A stretch of 64,000 nt of DNA from Halieaceae bacterium UBA5044 (GTDB taxonomy: Bacteria > Pseudomonadota > Gammaproteobacteria > Pseudomonadales > Halieaceae), in assembly GCA_002416125.1 (NCBI GenBank), contig DIBU01000013.1, positions 173,687-237,686 of the forward strand. The letters run 5' to 3'. The notes under the pieces are model-generated. The model was not told the DNA's origin. It worked only from the letters and a program-made list of their open reading frames with translations, and made no database searches. How positions within the stretch are numbered: the first letter of the stretch is position 1; every line of letters starts with the position of its first letter. This document shows, piece by piece, positions 33,167 through 42,479 of the stretch. A program made the translations under genes and the position numbers.

Positions 33167-35572
33167 ATGTTGCTGTCGATTGTCCTGTTTATCCTGCTCC
33201 TGTTGACCGTGTTGCTGTTGCGTCCCTCGCTGGCCGCCGGCTCGCTGCTGGTCGGCCTTGGGGCTTTCGTCCTGTCGCTGGGCGAGGGCGGGATGTGGCT
33301 GGTTTTCCTGCCCACGCTGGCCGTGCTCCTGCTGCTGAATGTTGCATCCTGGCGCAGGGAGTACCTGGTTGCCCCGGTATACCGGCTGCTGCGCAAGGCC
33401 ATGCCGCCGATGAGCAGCACCGAACGTGAGGCTCTGGAGGCGGGCACCACCGGCTGGGACAAGGCGCTGTTCAGCGGGCAGCCCGACTGGCAGGCCTTCA
33501 GCGCCCTGCAGCCGCCGGCGCTGACCGAGAGCGAGCAGGCGTTTCTGGACAACGAAGTTGAAACCCTGTGCGGGATGATTTCGGAGTGGGATGTTCACCA
33601 GCGGCAGGATCTCTCCCCGGACGTCTGGGAGTATCTGCGTGACAAGGGGTTCTTTGGATTGATCATTCCCGAGGAATTCGGTGGGCGTGATTTCAGTCCC
33701 TATGCCCAGAGCCGCATCATGGCGAAGATCGCCAGCCGTTCCATCACCGCCGCTGTCACGGCTATGGTGCCGAATTCGCTTGGGCCGGGCGAGCTGCTGG
33801 TCAAGTACGGTACCGAAGCGCAGAAGCAGCGCTGGCTGCCCGGCCTTGCAGACGGTAGCGAACTGCCCTGCTTCGGGCTGACCGGTCCGGAGGTGGGTTC
33901 GGACGCCGGCGCGATCCCGGATGTCGGTGTGGTCTGCAAGGGCGAGTTCGAAGGCCAGGAGGTGATCGGCCTGCGCCTCAATTTTCACAAGCGCTGGATT
34001 ACCCTGGCGCCGGTGGCGACTGTGGTGGGGCTGGCCTTCAAACTGCAGGATCCGGAGGGCCTGCTGGGTGACCCGGACAAGTCAGATTATGGCATCACCT
34101 GTGCCCTGTTGCCGGCGAATCACCCCGGTGTTGAAATCGGCCGCCGGCACAACCCGGGCGCGCCGTTCATGAACGGCCCCATCATGGGCGAGGACGTGTT
34201 CATTCCCGTCGACTGGATTATCGGTGGGCCCGCAATGGCCGGCAAGGGCTGGCGCATGCTCATTGAGTGCCTCGGCGCCGGGCGGGGCGTGTCCCTGCCA
34301 GCGCTGTCCACCGCGAGCGGTGCGATGTGTTACCTCATGGTTGGCGCCTACGCACGTATACGCAGGCAGTTCAACATGGAAGTGGGCAAGTTCGAGGGCG
34401 TACAGGAGGCCACGGCTGAAATAGCGGCGGGAGCCTACACGCTGGAGGCAATGCGGGAACTGGTCACGCGCTCCCTGGAAGATGGCACGCCTTCGGTCAT
34501 GACCGCCATGGCGAAATACCACGCAACCGAGTTGATGCGCACGCTGGTCAACCACGGTATGGATGTTGTGGGCGGTCGCGGCATCCAGTTGGGGCCGCGC
34601 AACTTCTTGGCCGCGGGCTACCACGCGCTGCCCGTTGCGATAACGGTAGAGGGCGCCAATATCCTGACCCGGTCCCTGATGATCTTTGGTCAGGGTGCGA
34701 TGCGCTGCCATCCTTATCTGTTTGATGAGATGCAGACCCTTGAAGCGGAGGAGATCCACGAAGGCCTGCGCGAGTTTGAACCGTTGCTGATGGGGCACCT
34801 TGGTCACGCGGGGAGTAATTTTGCCCGCCTCGTCACGCTGGGCCTGAGCGGCGCGTACTTCAGCGCGGTGCCTGCCGGGGCCGATGACTTCAGCAAGCGC
34901 TGGTACCAGCGTATCAATCATCTGAGTGCCGCCCTGGCCATCTGCGCCGATGTGGCACTGGGCGTGCTCGGTGGCGACCTCAAACGCCGCGAATTGCTGT
35001 CCGCCCGACTGGGTGATGTGCACAGCCAGTTGCTTATCGCCAGCAGCCTGTTGAAGTTCCATGCCACCCAGCCGCGCAGCGAGGAGGCTGATGCGCACGC
35101 GGCCTATGCGCTGCAACGCGCGCTGCACCTCGCCCAGGAAGCGCTGGTTGCCTACTGCGCAAACTTCCAGCCTCGCGCTCTGGGACTTGCGCTGCGTGCC
35201 CTGTGTCTGCCCCTGGGCCGCATCTACCCGGCGCCAGACGACAACAGCATACGCAACCTGGGTGACCTGGTGATGGCGCCCAACCCGGTGCGCAGCATGC
35301 TTGCCGAGCGGGTCCACCTGAGTGTTGATCCCGAGGATGCGGTGGGGCGGGTGGAAAGCACCTACCAGATGCTGTTGGCCGTGGAGAAGCCCTTCGTTGC
35401 GCTGCAGAAAGCCTGGAGCAAGGGTGAACTGGACGCCGCAACGCTGGACGAGGCCCTGCAGGATGCCGTGAGCAAGCAACTGATCCCGGCGGAGGATGTT
35501 GAGCGGCTGCGTGAGTATGACGCGCGCCGCCGGGACTGCGTGCTCACTGACCATTTCGAGGCCTTGCTGTGA
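33167..35572 (+). CDS. fadE: Acyl-CoA dehydrogenase FadE type
   Basis: Catalyses the first oxidation of fatty acid beta-oxidation with FAD. 801 residues, close to E. coli FadE (814), far longer than ordinary acyl-CoA dehydrogenases. Two N-terminal hydrophobic segments (about residues 3-60) mark the membrane-linked FadE group. The dehydrogenase core follows (DKGFFGLIIPEEFGG, CFGLTGPEVGSDAGAIPD, GVSLPALSTASGAM), then the C-terminal DUF1974-like domain. The ATG at 33167 gives this layout and has GAGG nine bases upstream. Confidence 0.93.
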   Translation: MLLSIVLFILLLLTVLLLRPSLAAGSLLVGLGAFVLSLGEGGMWLVFLPTLAVLLLLNVASWRREYLVAPVYRLLRKAMPPMSSTEREALEAGTTGWDKALFSGQPDWQAFSALQPPALTESEQAFLDNEVETLCGMISEWDVHQRQDLSPDVWEYLRDKGFFGLIIPEEFGGRDFSPYAQSRIMAKIASRSITAAVTAMVPNSLGPGELLVKYGTEAQKQRWLPGLADGSELPCFGLTGPEVGSDAGAIPDVGVVCKGEFEGQEVIGLRLNFHKRWITLAPVATVVGLAFKLQDPEGLLGDPDKSDYGITCALLPANHPGVEIGRRHNPGAPFMNGPIMGEDVFIPVDWIIGGPAMAGKGWRMLIECLGAGRGVSLPALSTASGAMCYLMVGAYARIRRQFNMEVGKFEGVQEATAEIAAGAYTLEAMRELVTRSLEDGTPSVMTAMAKYHATELMRTLVNHGMDVVGGRGIQLGPRNFLAAGYHALPVAITVEGANILTRSLMIFGQGAMRCHPYLFDEMQTLEAEEIHEGLREFEPLLMGHLGHAGSNFARLVTLGLSGAYFSAVPAGADDFSKRWYQRINHLSAALAICADVALGVLGGDLKRRELLSARLGDVHSQLLIASSLLKFHATQPRSEEADAHAAYALQRALHLAQEALVAYCANFQPRALGLALRALCLPLGRIYPAPDDNSIRNLGDLVMAPNPVRSMLAERVHLSVDPEDAVGRVESTYQMLLAVEKPFVALQKAWSKGELDAATLDEALQDAVSKQLIPAEDVERLREYDARRRDCVLTDHFEALL

Positions 35573-35594
35573 AGATCGAATGGCCGTCGAGGGG

Positions 35595-35628
35595 ATGGCG
35601 CAGCCCCGCGGCGCGGGGCTATCGCCAT
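35595..35628. terminator. Strong hairpin in the fadE/metY convergent gap
   Basis: AGCCCCGC (35602-35609) pairs with GCGGGGCT (35613-35620), and outside it ATGGCG (35595-35600) pairs with CGCCAT (35623-35628). The 14 pairs with a small internal loop form a stable hairpin between two converging genes. There is no T-run, so function as a terminator is inferred from position. Confidence 0.5.
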
Positions 35629-35666
35629 GAGCGGACGCGTCCCGCGGGGAGGGTGTCGACGGAGGC

Positions 35667-36944
35667 TTAGCCCTGGCTGGCTGCCAGGGCCTGCTCGATG
35701 TCGGCGATGATGTCGTCCACGTGCTCGATACCGACCGAGATCCGCACCATATCCTCACTGACACCGGCAGAGGCAAGCTCAGCGGGGTTCAGCTGGCGGT
35801 GGGTCGTGCTCGCGGGATGGCAGGCCAGTGATTTTGCATCGCCGATGTTCACCAGGCGCAGAATCAACTGCAGCGCATCTATGAAGCGTGCACCGGCGTC
35901 CTTGCCGCCTTTGATACCGAAACTCAGGATGCCTGAGGCCTTGCCGCCGCAAATTTTCTTGCAGGTTTCACGGTAGGGGCTGTCCTTCAAGCCCGCGTAA
36001 TTGACCCAGCTCACCTGCGGGTGCTTGCGCAGGTATTTGGCGACCTTTTTCGCATTGTGGCAGTGACGCTGCATGCGCAGGTCCAGTGTTTCCAGACCCT
36101 GCATCAGCAGGAAAGCGCTGTTGGGTGACAGCGCTGCGCCGGTGTTGCGCAGCGGCACAACGCGGCAACGGCCGATAAACGCGGCGGGCCCCATGGCTTC
36201 CGTATACACCACACCGTGGTAGGAGGGGTCCGGTGTGTTCATGATCGCGAAGCGCTCAGGATGTGCGGCCCAGTCGAACTTGCCCGAGTCGACAATGGCG
36301 CCGCCGATGGTTGTGCCGTGGCCGCCAATGTACTTGGTCAGCGAGTGCACAACGATGTCCGCGCCATGTTCAAAGGGGCGGCACAGCGCCGGCGTGGCCA
36401 CGGTGTTATCGACGATCAGGGGCACGCCCGCAGCGTGGGCGATTTCCGCCCAGCGCGCGATATCCACAACATTGCCGGCCGGGTTGCCGATGGACTCGCA
36501 GAACAGGGCCTTGGTGTTTTCGTCAATCAGTGCGGCGACCGTGTCGAAGTCATCGGCTTTGGCAAAGCGCGTTTCGATGCCCTGGCGGGGAAAGGTGTGG
36601 GCAAAAAGGTTGTAGGTGCCACCGTACAGCTGCGACGTGCTGACAATGTTGCTGCCGACCTCGGCGATGGCCTCGATGGCATAGCGAATGGCGGCCATTC
36701 CGGAGGCCACAGCCAGCGCGCCGATGCCGCCCTCGAGCGCTGCCACCCGCGCTTCCAGCACGGCGTTGGTGGGGTTCATGATGCGGCTGTAGATGTTGCC
36801 GGGGACCTTGAGGTCGAACAGGTCAGCGCCGTGCTGCGTATCGTTGAACGTGTAGGATGTTGTCTGGTAGATGGGCGTGGTTGCCGCGTTGGTGGCAGGA
36901 TCGCCATCGTAGCCCGCGTGCAGTGCCAGGGTTGCTGGTTTCAT
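35667..36944 (-). CDS. metY: O-acetylhomoserine sulfhydrylase (aminocarboxypropyltransferase)
   Basis: A PLP enzyme that makes homocysteine from O-acetylhomoserine and sulfide. 425 residues, the length of MetY rather than the shorter MetB/MetC (about 380). Motifs are TLALHAGYDGDP, YSRIMNPTN, the PLP lysine K204 in SLTKYIGGHGT, and SLACHPASTTHRQL. The ATG at 36944 fits the family start. An in-frame TTG at 36968 is the alternative. It is monocistronic and convergent with fadE. Confidence 0.92.
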   Translation of the reverse strand: MKPATLALHAGYDGDPATNAATTPIYQTTSYTFNDTQHGADLFDLKVPGNIYSRIMNPTNAVLEARVAALEGGIGALAVASGMAAIRYAIEAIAEVGSNIVSTSQLYGGTYNLFAHTFPRQGIETRFAKADDFDTVAALIDENTKALFCESIGNPAGNVVDIARWAEIAHAAGVPLIVDNTVATPALCRPFEHGADIVVHSLTKYIGGHGTTIGGAIVDSGKFDWAAHPERFAIMNTPDPSYHGVVYTEAMGPAAFIGRCRVVPLRNTGAALSPNSAFLLMQGLETLDLRMQRHCHNAKKVAKYLRKHPQVSWVNYAGLKDSPYRETCKKICGGKASGILSFGIKGGKDAGARFIDALQLILRLVNIGDAKSLACHPASTTHRQLNPAELASAGVSEDMVRISVGIEHVDDIIADIEQALAASQG

Positions 36945-37130
36945 CGTGGCGTGCTCACTCTCTGTCAAATTCGTGTTGGGCAGGAGGTTAGCAGACGCAG
37001 GACGCTTGGCAAGCCCCCATCGCCTCGGGACGTGTCACAACTTGCCCCGCAAGCTGAAGTGTATACAGTAGCGGTTTCGGTGTGGAAGGAGGCAGCGCAT
37101 GAAGCTTGTTTGCTACGTGAGGATCGCCCC

Positions 37131-38348
37131 ATGCGCTTGATGTCCCTGGGCCTGGTGCCGCCGATTCTGATCGGTGTCGCGCTCGGTTCGGTGCTGGGCG
37201 CAGCGGCCCCGGGCGTCGCCGCGCCGCTCGGTCTGCTGGGCGACCTGTTCGTGGGCATGCTGAAGGCGGTCGCGCCCCTGCTGGTCATGCTGCTGGTCAT
37301 GTCGGCCATTGCCAATCGACATGAGAGCGGCAGCGATGGGCGCAAGTCGGCCTTCACGCTAATGCTGTACCTCGCGGGGACCGTCAGCGCAGCAGTGGTA
37401 GCCGTCGGCATGAGTTTTGCCTTTCCCCAGCACATCGCGCTGTCGGCCGTAGCCAGTGGCAGCCCGCCGGTGGCTGTCACGGCGGTGCTCAGCGATGTCC
37501 TGTTCAAGCTGATCGACAACCCGGTCAACGCGCTGCTCACCGGCAATTTTCTCGGCTGCCTGACCTGGGCGATTCTGCTGGGCATCAGCTTCCGGCGTGC
37601 CAGTGACAGTTTTCGCGAGCACCTGCAGACCCTGGCCACGGGCGTTGCCGATATCGTGCGCCATGTCATTCGCCTGGCACCGCTGGGTATTTTCGGCCTG
37701 GTGTGTGCCACGGTTGCCAGTACCGGCCTTGAGGCTCTGGCCGGCTACGCCGGCCTCGCCCTCCTGCTGGTGAGCTGTATGCTGATCATGGCACTGCTGG
37801 TCAATCCGCTGCTCGTGTTTCTCATTTTGCAACGCAACCCTTATCCGATTGTCTTCAAATGTCTGGAGGAGTCGGGAATCACGGCATTCTTCACCCGCAG
37901 TTCGGCGGCGAACATTCCGGTTAACCTGAACCTGGCGAAGAAATTGGGCATCAGCGAGGAGTTATACACTGTGACTATACCGATCGGTGCCACGGTCAAT
38001 ATGGCGGGAGCCGCCATCACGATCACTGTGCTCACGCTCGCCGCAGCCAACACACTGAATATCGAGGTGTCTCTGGGGGGGGCGTTACTGCTGTGCATGA
38101 TTGCAGCGCTGTCCGCCTGTGGCGCCAGCGGCGTGCCCTCGGGCAGCCTGTTGCTGGTCCCGCTGGCGTGTTCGCTGTTCGGCATTCCCCTTGATGTGGC
38201 CATGCAGGTGGTGGCGGTTGGCTTCGTGATCAGCGTTGTACAGGATTCCGCGGAGACCGCGCTCAATTCAAGTACGGACGTGGTGTACACCTACACAGCG
38301 GACCAGTCGCGACTGTTTGCGCCGGCGTCCGGGAGTACCGGCGTATGA
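37131..38348 (+). CDS. sstT: Serine/threonine:sodium symporter SstT
   Basis: Imports serine and threonine with sodium (DAACS family). The 405-residue membrane protein closely follows E. coli SstT in GLLGDLFVGMLKAVAPLLVM, FFTRSSAANIPVNLNLAKKL, GATVNMAGAAITITVLTLAA and VAVGFVISVVQDSAETALNS. The frame is open for 900 bases upstream, but that part is antisense to metY. The ATG at 37131, with GAGGA seven bases before it, gives the natural start. It overlaps phzF-like by four bases. Confidence 0.93.
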   Translation: MRLMSLGLVPPILIGVALGSVLGAAAPGVAAPLGLLGDLFVGMLKAVAPLLVMLLVMSAIANRHESGSDGRKSAFTLMLYLAGTVSAAVVAVGMSFAFPQHIALSAVASGSPPVAVTAVLSDVLFKLIDNPVNALLTGNFLGCLTWAILLGISFRRASDSFREHLQTLATGVADIVRHVIRLAPLGIFGLVCATVASTGLEALAGYAGLALLLVSCMLIMALLVNPLLVFLILQRNPYPIVFKCLEESGITAFFTRSSAANIPVNLNLAKKLGISEELYTVTIPIGATVNMAGAAITITVLTLAAANTLNIEVSLGGALLLCMIAALSACGASGVPSGSLLLVPLACSLFGIPLDVAMQVVAVGFVISVVQDSAETALNSSTDVVYTYTADQSRLFAPASGSTGV

Positions 38349-39148
38349 CGCTGCGCCAGTACCAGGTGGATGCGTTTGCCGAGCGGGTATTCGAGGGCAA
38401 TCCGGCTGCTGTGGTGCCGCTTGAGGCGTGGCCGGATGACAGTGTGCTGCAGGCGATTGCGGAGGAGAACAACCTCGCGGAGACCGCCTTTTTTGTGCCC
38501 AGCGGGGAGGGCTATGCACTGCGCTGGTTTACACCGGCTGCGGAAGTAGACCTGTGCGGGCATGCCACCCTCGCCGCCGCACACGTGCTTTATACACAAC
38601 TGGGCTACGATCAGGCCTGCGCGCGGTTTTTCACCCGCAGCGGTGAATTGCAGGTGCGTCGTCAGGGAGAGCGTTACCTGATGGACCTGCCGGCAGTGCC
38701 TGTCGTGTCCTGCTCCACGCCCTCGGGTTTGGCGGCGGCACTTGGCAGCGCGCCGGTAGAGGTGCACCGCGGTGGGGACTATCTGCTTGCCGTGTATGCC
38801 AGTGAATCGGAGGTCCGTGACTTGCGGCCGAGCCTCACGCTGCTCAGCGAGCAGCCTGCGCAGGGTGTCATCGTGACCGCGCCCGGTCAGCGGCACGATT
38901 TTGTCAGCCGTTTTTTTGCGCCCAGACTGGGTGTGCCGGAGGATCCGGTCACCGGTTCGGCCCATTGCCGGCTTGCGCCTTATTGGGCGGGGCGCCTCGG
39001 GAAAAACCGTTTGTCGGCCCGTCAGGTGTCAGCGCGTGGCGGCGAGTTGGGCATCGAGCTGCAGGGAAGCCGCGTGCAGTTTACCGGCAGTGCGGTGCTG
39101 TTCCTGGTGGGTGAACTGCATGGTGTGCAGCTTCAGGCGCCGCCGTAG
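38345..39148 (+). CDS. PhzF-family isomerase-like protein
   Basis: 267 residues of the diaminopimelate-epimerase-fold PhzF family. It has the conserved opening YQVDAFAERVFEGNPAAVV, the catalytic glutamate in NNLAETAFF, FTPAAEVDLCGHATLAAA and EDPVTGSAHCRLAPYW. The function of most members outside phenazine synthesis is unknown. No phz genes are present here. The ATG overlaps the sstT stop (ATGA), so expression is coupled to serine/threonine uptake. Its end overlaps the convergent transglycosylase gene by 16 bases. Confidence 0.9.
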   Translation: MTLRQYQVDAFAERVFEGNPAAVVPLEAWPDDSVLQAIAEENNLAETAFFVPSGEGYALRWFTPAAEVDLCGHATLAAAHVLYTQLGYDQACARFFTRSGELQVRRQGERYLMDLPAVPVVSCSTPSGLAAALGSAPVEVHRGGDYLLAVYASESEVRDLRPSLTLLSEQPAQGVIVTAPGQRHDFVSRFFAPRLGVPEDPVTGSAHCRLAPYWAGRLGKNRLSARQVSARGGELGIELQGSRVQFTGSAVLFLVGELHGVQLQAPP

Positions 39149-40983
39149 CACTGCTTGACGGCACTGGCTCCCGTCGTGCGCAGCGCCTGGTACTTCTCCC
39201 AGAAACCCGCGTCCACGCTGCGCAGGTAGGCGCTCCGGCTGCCCTGCCGGTAGCGGGTAAGATGGCGTGGCCCTCCGTTATACACGCCATAAGTGGCCCG
39301 GGCCAGGTCGTCCACGTTGCCATTCACCGTGTGCTCACCGCGCTTGATCGCGTAGTCCACCAGATAGTGGGACAGAATCTCGCTGCCGGCACGGGCGTTG
39401 TAGCCGACATTGTTCTGCAGCGCCTCAAGGTCGTAGATGTTGCGCCAGACATGCTGGTTGATCTGCATCAGGCCCACCGAGCCCGCAGAGGAGCGAATGG
39501 GCACTACAGCGCCGTTTTCCGCCACGAACTGACGCCAGCAGGATTCCTGCCAGGCAGTCGCACGTACCAGGTCCTGGTACAGCGGGAAAAACTCGGCGGG
39601 TACAGTGCCGCGGGCACGCTCGGCCGCAATGCTCTCATCCAGGAGTTGCTCCATGGCCAGCAGGTAGCGGTCAAGTTCAGCGGCTGCCGGTACCCAGCCG
39701 GTCAACAGTTGCACCAGACTCGTGCTCACTGTGCTGGCGTGCACAGTCGGTATCAGCCAGGCAAAAGGGCCGGACGCGGCGGTCTCCTCCGGGCTTTCAA
39801 TGGCCAGTTCAGGCGGCAGTCCCAGCAATTCCCGCAGTTCGGGATCAACCGCCGTGCTGTAGGCCAACTCATCGTCGCTCACGCTGGGGGCCAGCAGGCG
39901 GGCGAGGCGGCGCAGAGTCTGGCTGTCCAACGTAAAGCCGAGTTGCGGCGCCACCTCATCCAGTGCCTGCAGGGCGTTGCCGGCACTGATAAAGGCGGCA
40001 AGCTCCAGGCTGCGGCCACCCGGTACGGCGAGGGCGTTTTCTCGCAGCATGGGCGCGAGGCGTGTCCAGGTTGACAGGAAAAGTCCACGCACCGGATCGC
40101 GTCCGGCAGGGTCAGTGGCCAGGGCATGGCGCAATTCGTAGCGCGCCTCCATCAGCAGGGCGAGCAATTCTGCGCGCAGTTCCGGGTCCGCCGGGGCCGC
40201 GAGATCCTTGATCAGCCAGGTGGCGAAGGCATCCCAGGCCTGCCAGGCAGCGTCCCAGGCCGCCAGTTCGGCCTCGGTCAGGGGCGCCGGATCTCCTGCG
40301 GGCAGTTCGGCGACCACAACGCTGGGCGCGCGCATCGACATGACCACGGTGAGCGCGCCGGGCCTCGCGTGCGCCCCGCGCAATTGCAGTGAGTTGGCGA
40401 CCGCGTTGCGCTCCTCCAACGCTGTCGGCAAGGCATCGTGAATCAGTGAGCGCAGTTCCGTGAGGGCGGGCCCAAAATCCAGTGTGATGGCGCCGAGCCG
40501 CGGGTGCACCTGGTCCTTGATCCAGTCCCAGAGCATCCCCGGCAGTTTCCGGCTGCCATCTTCACTGCTGAGCATGTTGGAATCCGTAACGCGAAACGAT
40601 ACCCGGTCGCTGCCGGGTGTAACGCGCACATCTTCAAAGGTTTCAATCAGTCCACTCCAGGCCACAGGCATGCGGCAGCGTCCACCCAGCAGCAGTCCTA
40701 TGCGCGCATCAAAGCGGCTTGTCAGGCGCAGCTGGCCCTGCTCGGTGCCCTCCACCCGAGGGTCGGAGAGGGTCAGCGCATTGCAGGCCTTGGAATCGTG
40801 GAACAGCTCAGCCTTGCGGTCTGCACCGTTGAACAGCTGGGCGGCCAGTGCCTCTTCAACGATGGCAAGATCCAGCTCGAGGGGCAGCTCAATGTCGGCC
40901 GCTGCCGTGGGCAGCGCGCAGGCCAGCAGCAGCGCGCTGCAGAGTGCGCCGCGCAGGCGGGGGAGAGCAGACTGTTGACGCAT
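39133..40983 (-). CDS. Lytic transglycosylase (SLT domain) with large unknown N-terminal region
   Basis: A secreted protein of 616 residues. The signal peptide ends near ALPTAAA. The C-terminal SLT domain (about 465-610) has catalytic E480 (TAWQESCWRQF), GLMQIN at 504-509 and the YNGGPRHL motif, so it cleaves peptidoglycan glycan strands. The preceding 430 residues match no domain I know. They may set location or partners. The gene is alone, 117 bases downstream of the HExxH peptidase gene on the same strand. Confidence 0.85.
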   Translation of the reverse strand: MRQQSALPRLRGALCSALLLACALPTAAADIELPLELDLAIVEEALAAQLFNGADRKAELFHDSKACNALTLSDPRVEGTEQGQLRLTSRFDARIGLLLGGRCRMPVAWSGLIETFEDVRVTPGSDRVSFRVTDSNMLSSEDGSRKLPGMLWDWIKDQVHPRLGAITLDFGPALTELRSLIHDALPTALEERNAVANSLQLRGAHARPGALTVVMSMRAPSVVVAELPAGDPAPLTEAELAAWDAAWQAWDAFATWLIKDLAAPADPELRAELLALLMEARYELRHALATDPAGRDPVRGLFLSTWTRLAPMLRENALAVPGGRSLELAAFISAGNALQALDEVAPQLGFTLDSQTLRRLARLLAPSVSDDELAYSTAVDPELRELLGLPPELAIESPEETAASGPFAWLIPTVHASTVSTSLVQLLTGWVPAAAELDRYLLAMEQLLDESIAAERARGTVPAEFFPLYQDLVRATAWQESCWRQFVAENGAVVPIRSSAGSVGLMQINQHVWRNIYDLEALQNNVGYNARAGSEILSHYLVDYAIKRGEHTVNGNVDDLARATYGVYNGGPRHLTRYRQGSRSAYLRSVDAGFWEKYQALRTTGASAVKQCYGGA

Positions 40984-41100
40984 GGGGTGCAGCGACCGGG
41001 ATGCCAGGGAAACCAGGGCCGATGATACGCACAGCAGATGCTCCGCGACAGACTGTGTGCGGCAAATATCTTCGGCAAAAAGTCACGCCCGACGCCGGCC

Positions 41101-42330
41101 TCAGTGGGCTCCTTCGAGGGTTTTGATCAGGGCGTCGACGTCGACTGCCTCGCCGGCCAGTCCGGCGACTATGTCCTTGAGCTGCCCCAGCGAAACCCGA
41201 CCCCGTTCCCGCGCCAGGGCCCGGGTCACATCGTCTATGCCCGCCTCGCCGTCGGTCGCCCTGGCGAGGGCCTGGTCCAGCCGGTGCATGAATACGGCGG
41301 CGCGTGCGGTCACCGGCCCGGATGAGCGTCGTGCGAACAGCGTGTCCGCCTCTTCCGCCCACGCCGTTTTCCACTCGATCACTTGAGCATAGCGCCAGTC
41401 ACTCATGCCGCCGGTGCGCATCAGAATGGCGGAGGCGTAGTATTCCGCCAGCCCTTCGACAATCCAGTCTGCGCGTTTGCCGCCGCTGATGCCCGTCCCG
41501 ACGTGGATGAGCTCATGAATCAGGCTACTGGTGCGGTTGCCGCTGATCATCGGTCGATCGGCGTGCATAAACAGGGAGCGCGTGCCGGACAGTCCGCCGC
41601 GCCACATCGGCTTGCCGGCGGTCACAATCAGCAGCTGATCGGGAAAGTCGGGCAGCACACGTTTGACTTCGGGCAGGTTCCAGGCAATGAACGCGAGCGT
41701 ATCCTGCAACCGTTCTCCCTGGCCAGCAGGTGCCGCGACGCGCACATCTGTGCCGGCGATGATGTCCTGCCGGCTGGTGATGTCTCCCAGTATCAGCCAG
41801 CCCTTGGGGCGGGGGAATATCCGTCCCGGGTCGGCAATGAGGTAATGCGAGGGTATACCCTCACGCGTGGGGTAGGGGGCGGCAACGGACCATTCCTCCG
41901 GTAGCATAAACTGCAGTTCCGCTTTGCCCTCCAGTCCCTTGGGTGCGCGCACGGCGATGGGCGGCACGAGTTTGTCACTGCGCAGAATCGCCCAGTTGTC
42001 GGTCAGCAGCGAATCATAGCTGCCACTGGCTTTCTGTTCGTCGATCACGAACTCGTAGTGCAGGCTGTCCTCAGGTTCACGCGGTTTCCACACGGCCGTG
42101 TCGCCCTCCACGGTCAAGCCACGCGCGGCTCGCAGTGAACGGTGACGCTCCGGGTCCAGCGTCAGGGTCAGCCGGCTCGGTAGCCGCTCGCCGCTCAGGC
42201 GTATTTCCACCCGGGCGACCTCGCTGTCGGGAGCAATTTTTGCCTGATAGAGAATGTCGTAGTCTTCCGCCTGGGCGCGAGTGGCGACGAACGATAGCCA
42301 GAGCAGGGCGGCAAGGAGGGTTTTCGTCAT
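41101..42330 (-). CDS. Secreted HExxH zinc peptidase, M61-like
   Basis: 409 residues with a signal peptide (MTKTLLAALLWLSFVATRAQA). The zinc site is H272-E273-H276 in SLIHELIHVGTG, with E292 in WIVEGLAEYY as the likely third ligand, an arrangement like M61 glycyl aminopeptidases and other gluzincins. The N-terminal half looks like a beta-rich domain. The substrate is unknown. An in-frame ATG nine bases upstream (42339) is an alternative start. It is divergent from a YIP1-like gene. Confidence 0.7.
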   Translation of the reverse strand: MTKTLLAALLWLSFVATRAQAEDYDILYQAKIAPDSEVARVEIRLSGERLPSRLTLTLDPERHRSLRAARGLTVEGDTAVWKPREPEDSLHYEFVIDEQKASGSYDSLLTDNWAILRSDKLVPPIAVRAPKGLEGKAELQFMLPEEWSVAAPYPTREGIPSHYLIADPGRIFPRPKGWLILGDITSRQDIIAGTDVRVAAPAGQGERLQDTLAFIAWNLPEVKRVLPDFPDQLLIVTAGKPMWRGGLSGTRSLFMHADRPMISGNRTSSLIHELIHVGTGISGGKRADWIVEGLAEYYASAILMRTGGMSDWRYAQVIEWKTAWAEEADTLFARRSSGPVTARAAVFMHRLDQALARATDGEAGIDDVTRALARERGRVSLGQLKDIVAGLAGEAVDVDALIKTLEGAH

Positions 42331-42479
42331 AGCGGACATGGCAACCAGACATCGGTGAAGTGACAGCGCTGAGGATACCAGTGGCGCTGGCAAAAGCCAT
42401 ACCGGTGGCAATTGTGCCGGGCCGGACGTACTATTTCCCTGCGGTCTCAACAACAAGGCAATAATCGGCAGGGGGCGTC

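Noticed and set aside
34082..35776. Minus-strand frame of 564 codons opposite fadE
   Set aside because: Antisense to FadE. No recognisable domain and codon pattern typical of a complementary frame.
36216..37130. Upstream extension of sstT to a 710-residue protein
   Set aside because: The extra 305 codons are antisense to metY and resemble no domain. The ATG at 37131 has a Shine-Dalgarno and matches the SstT start.
36945..37130. SAM or other riboswitch upstream of metY, and promoter of sstT
   Set aside because: No conserved riboswitch blocks. TATACA at 37062 has no matching -35.
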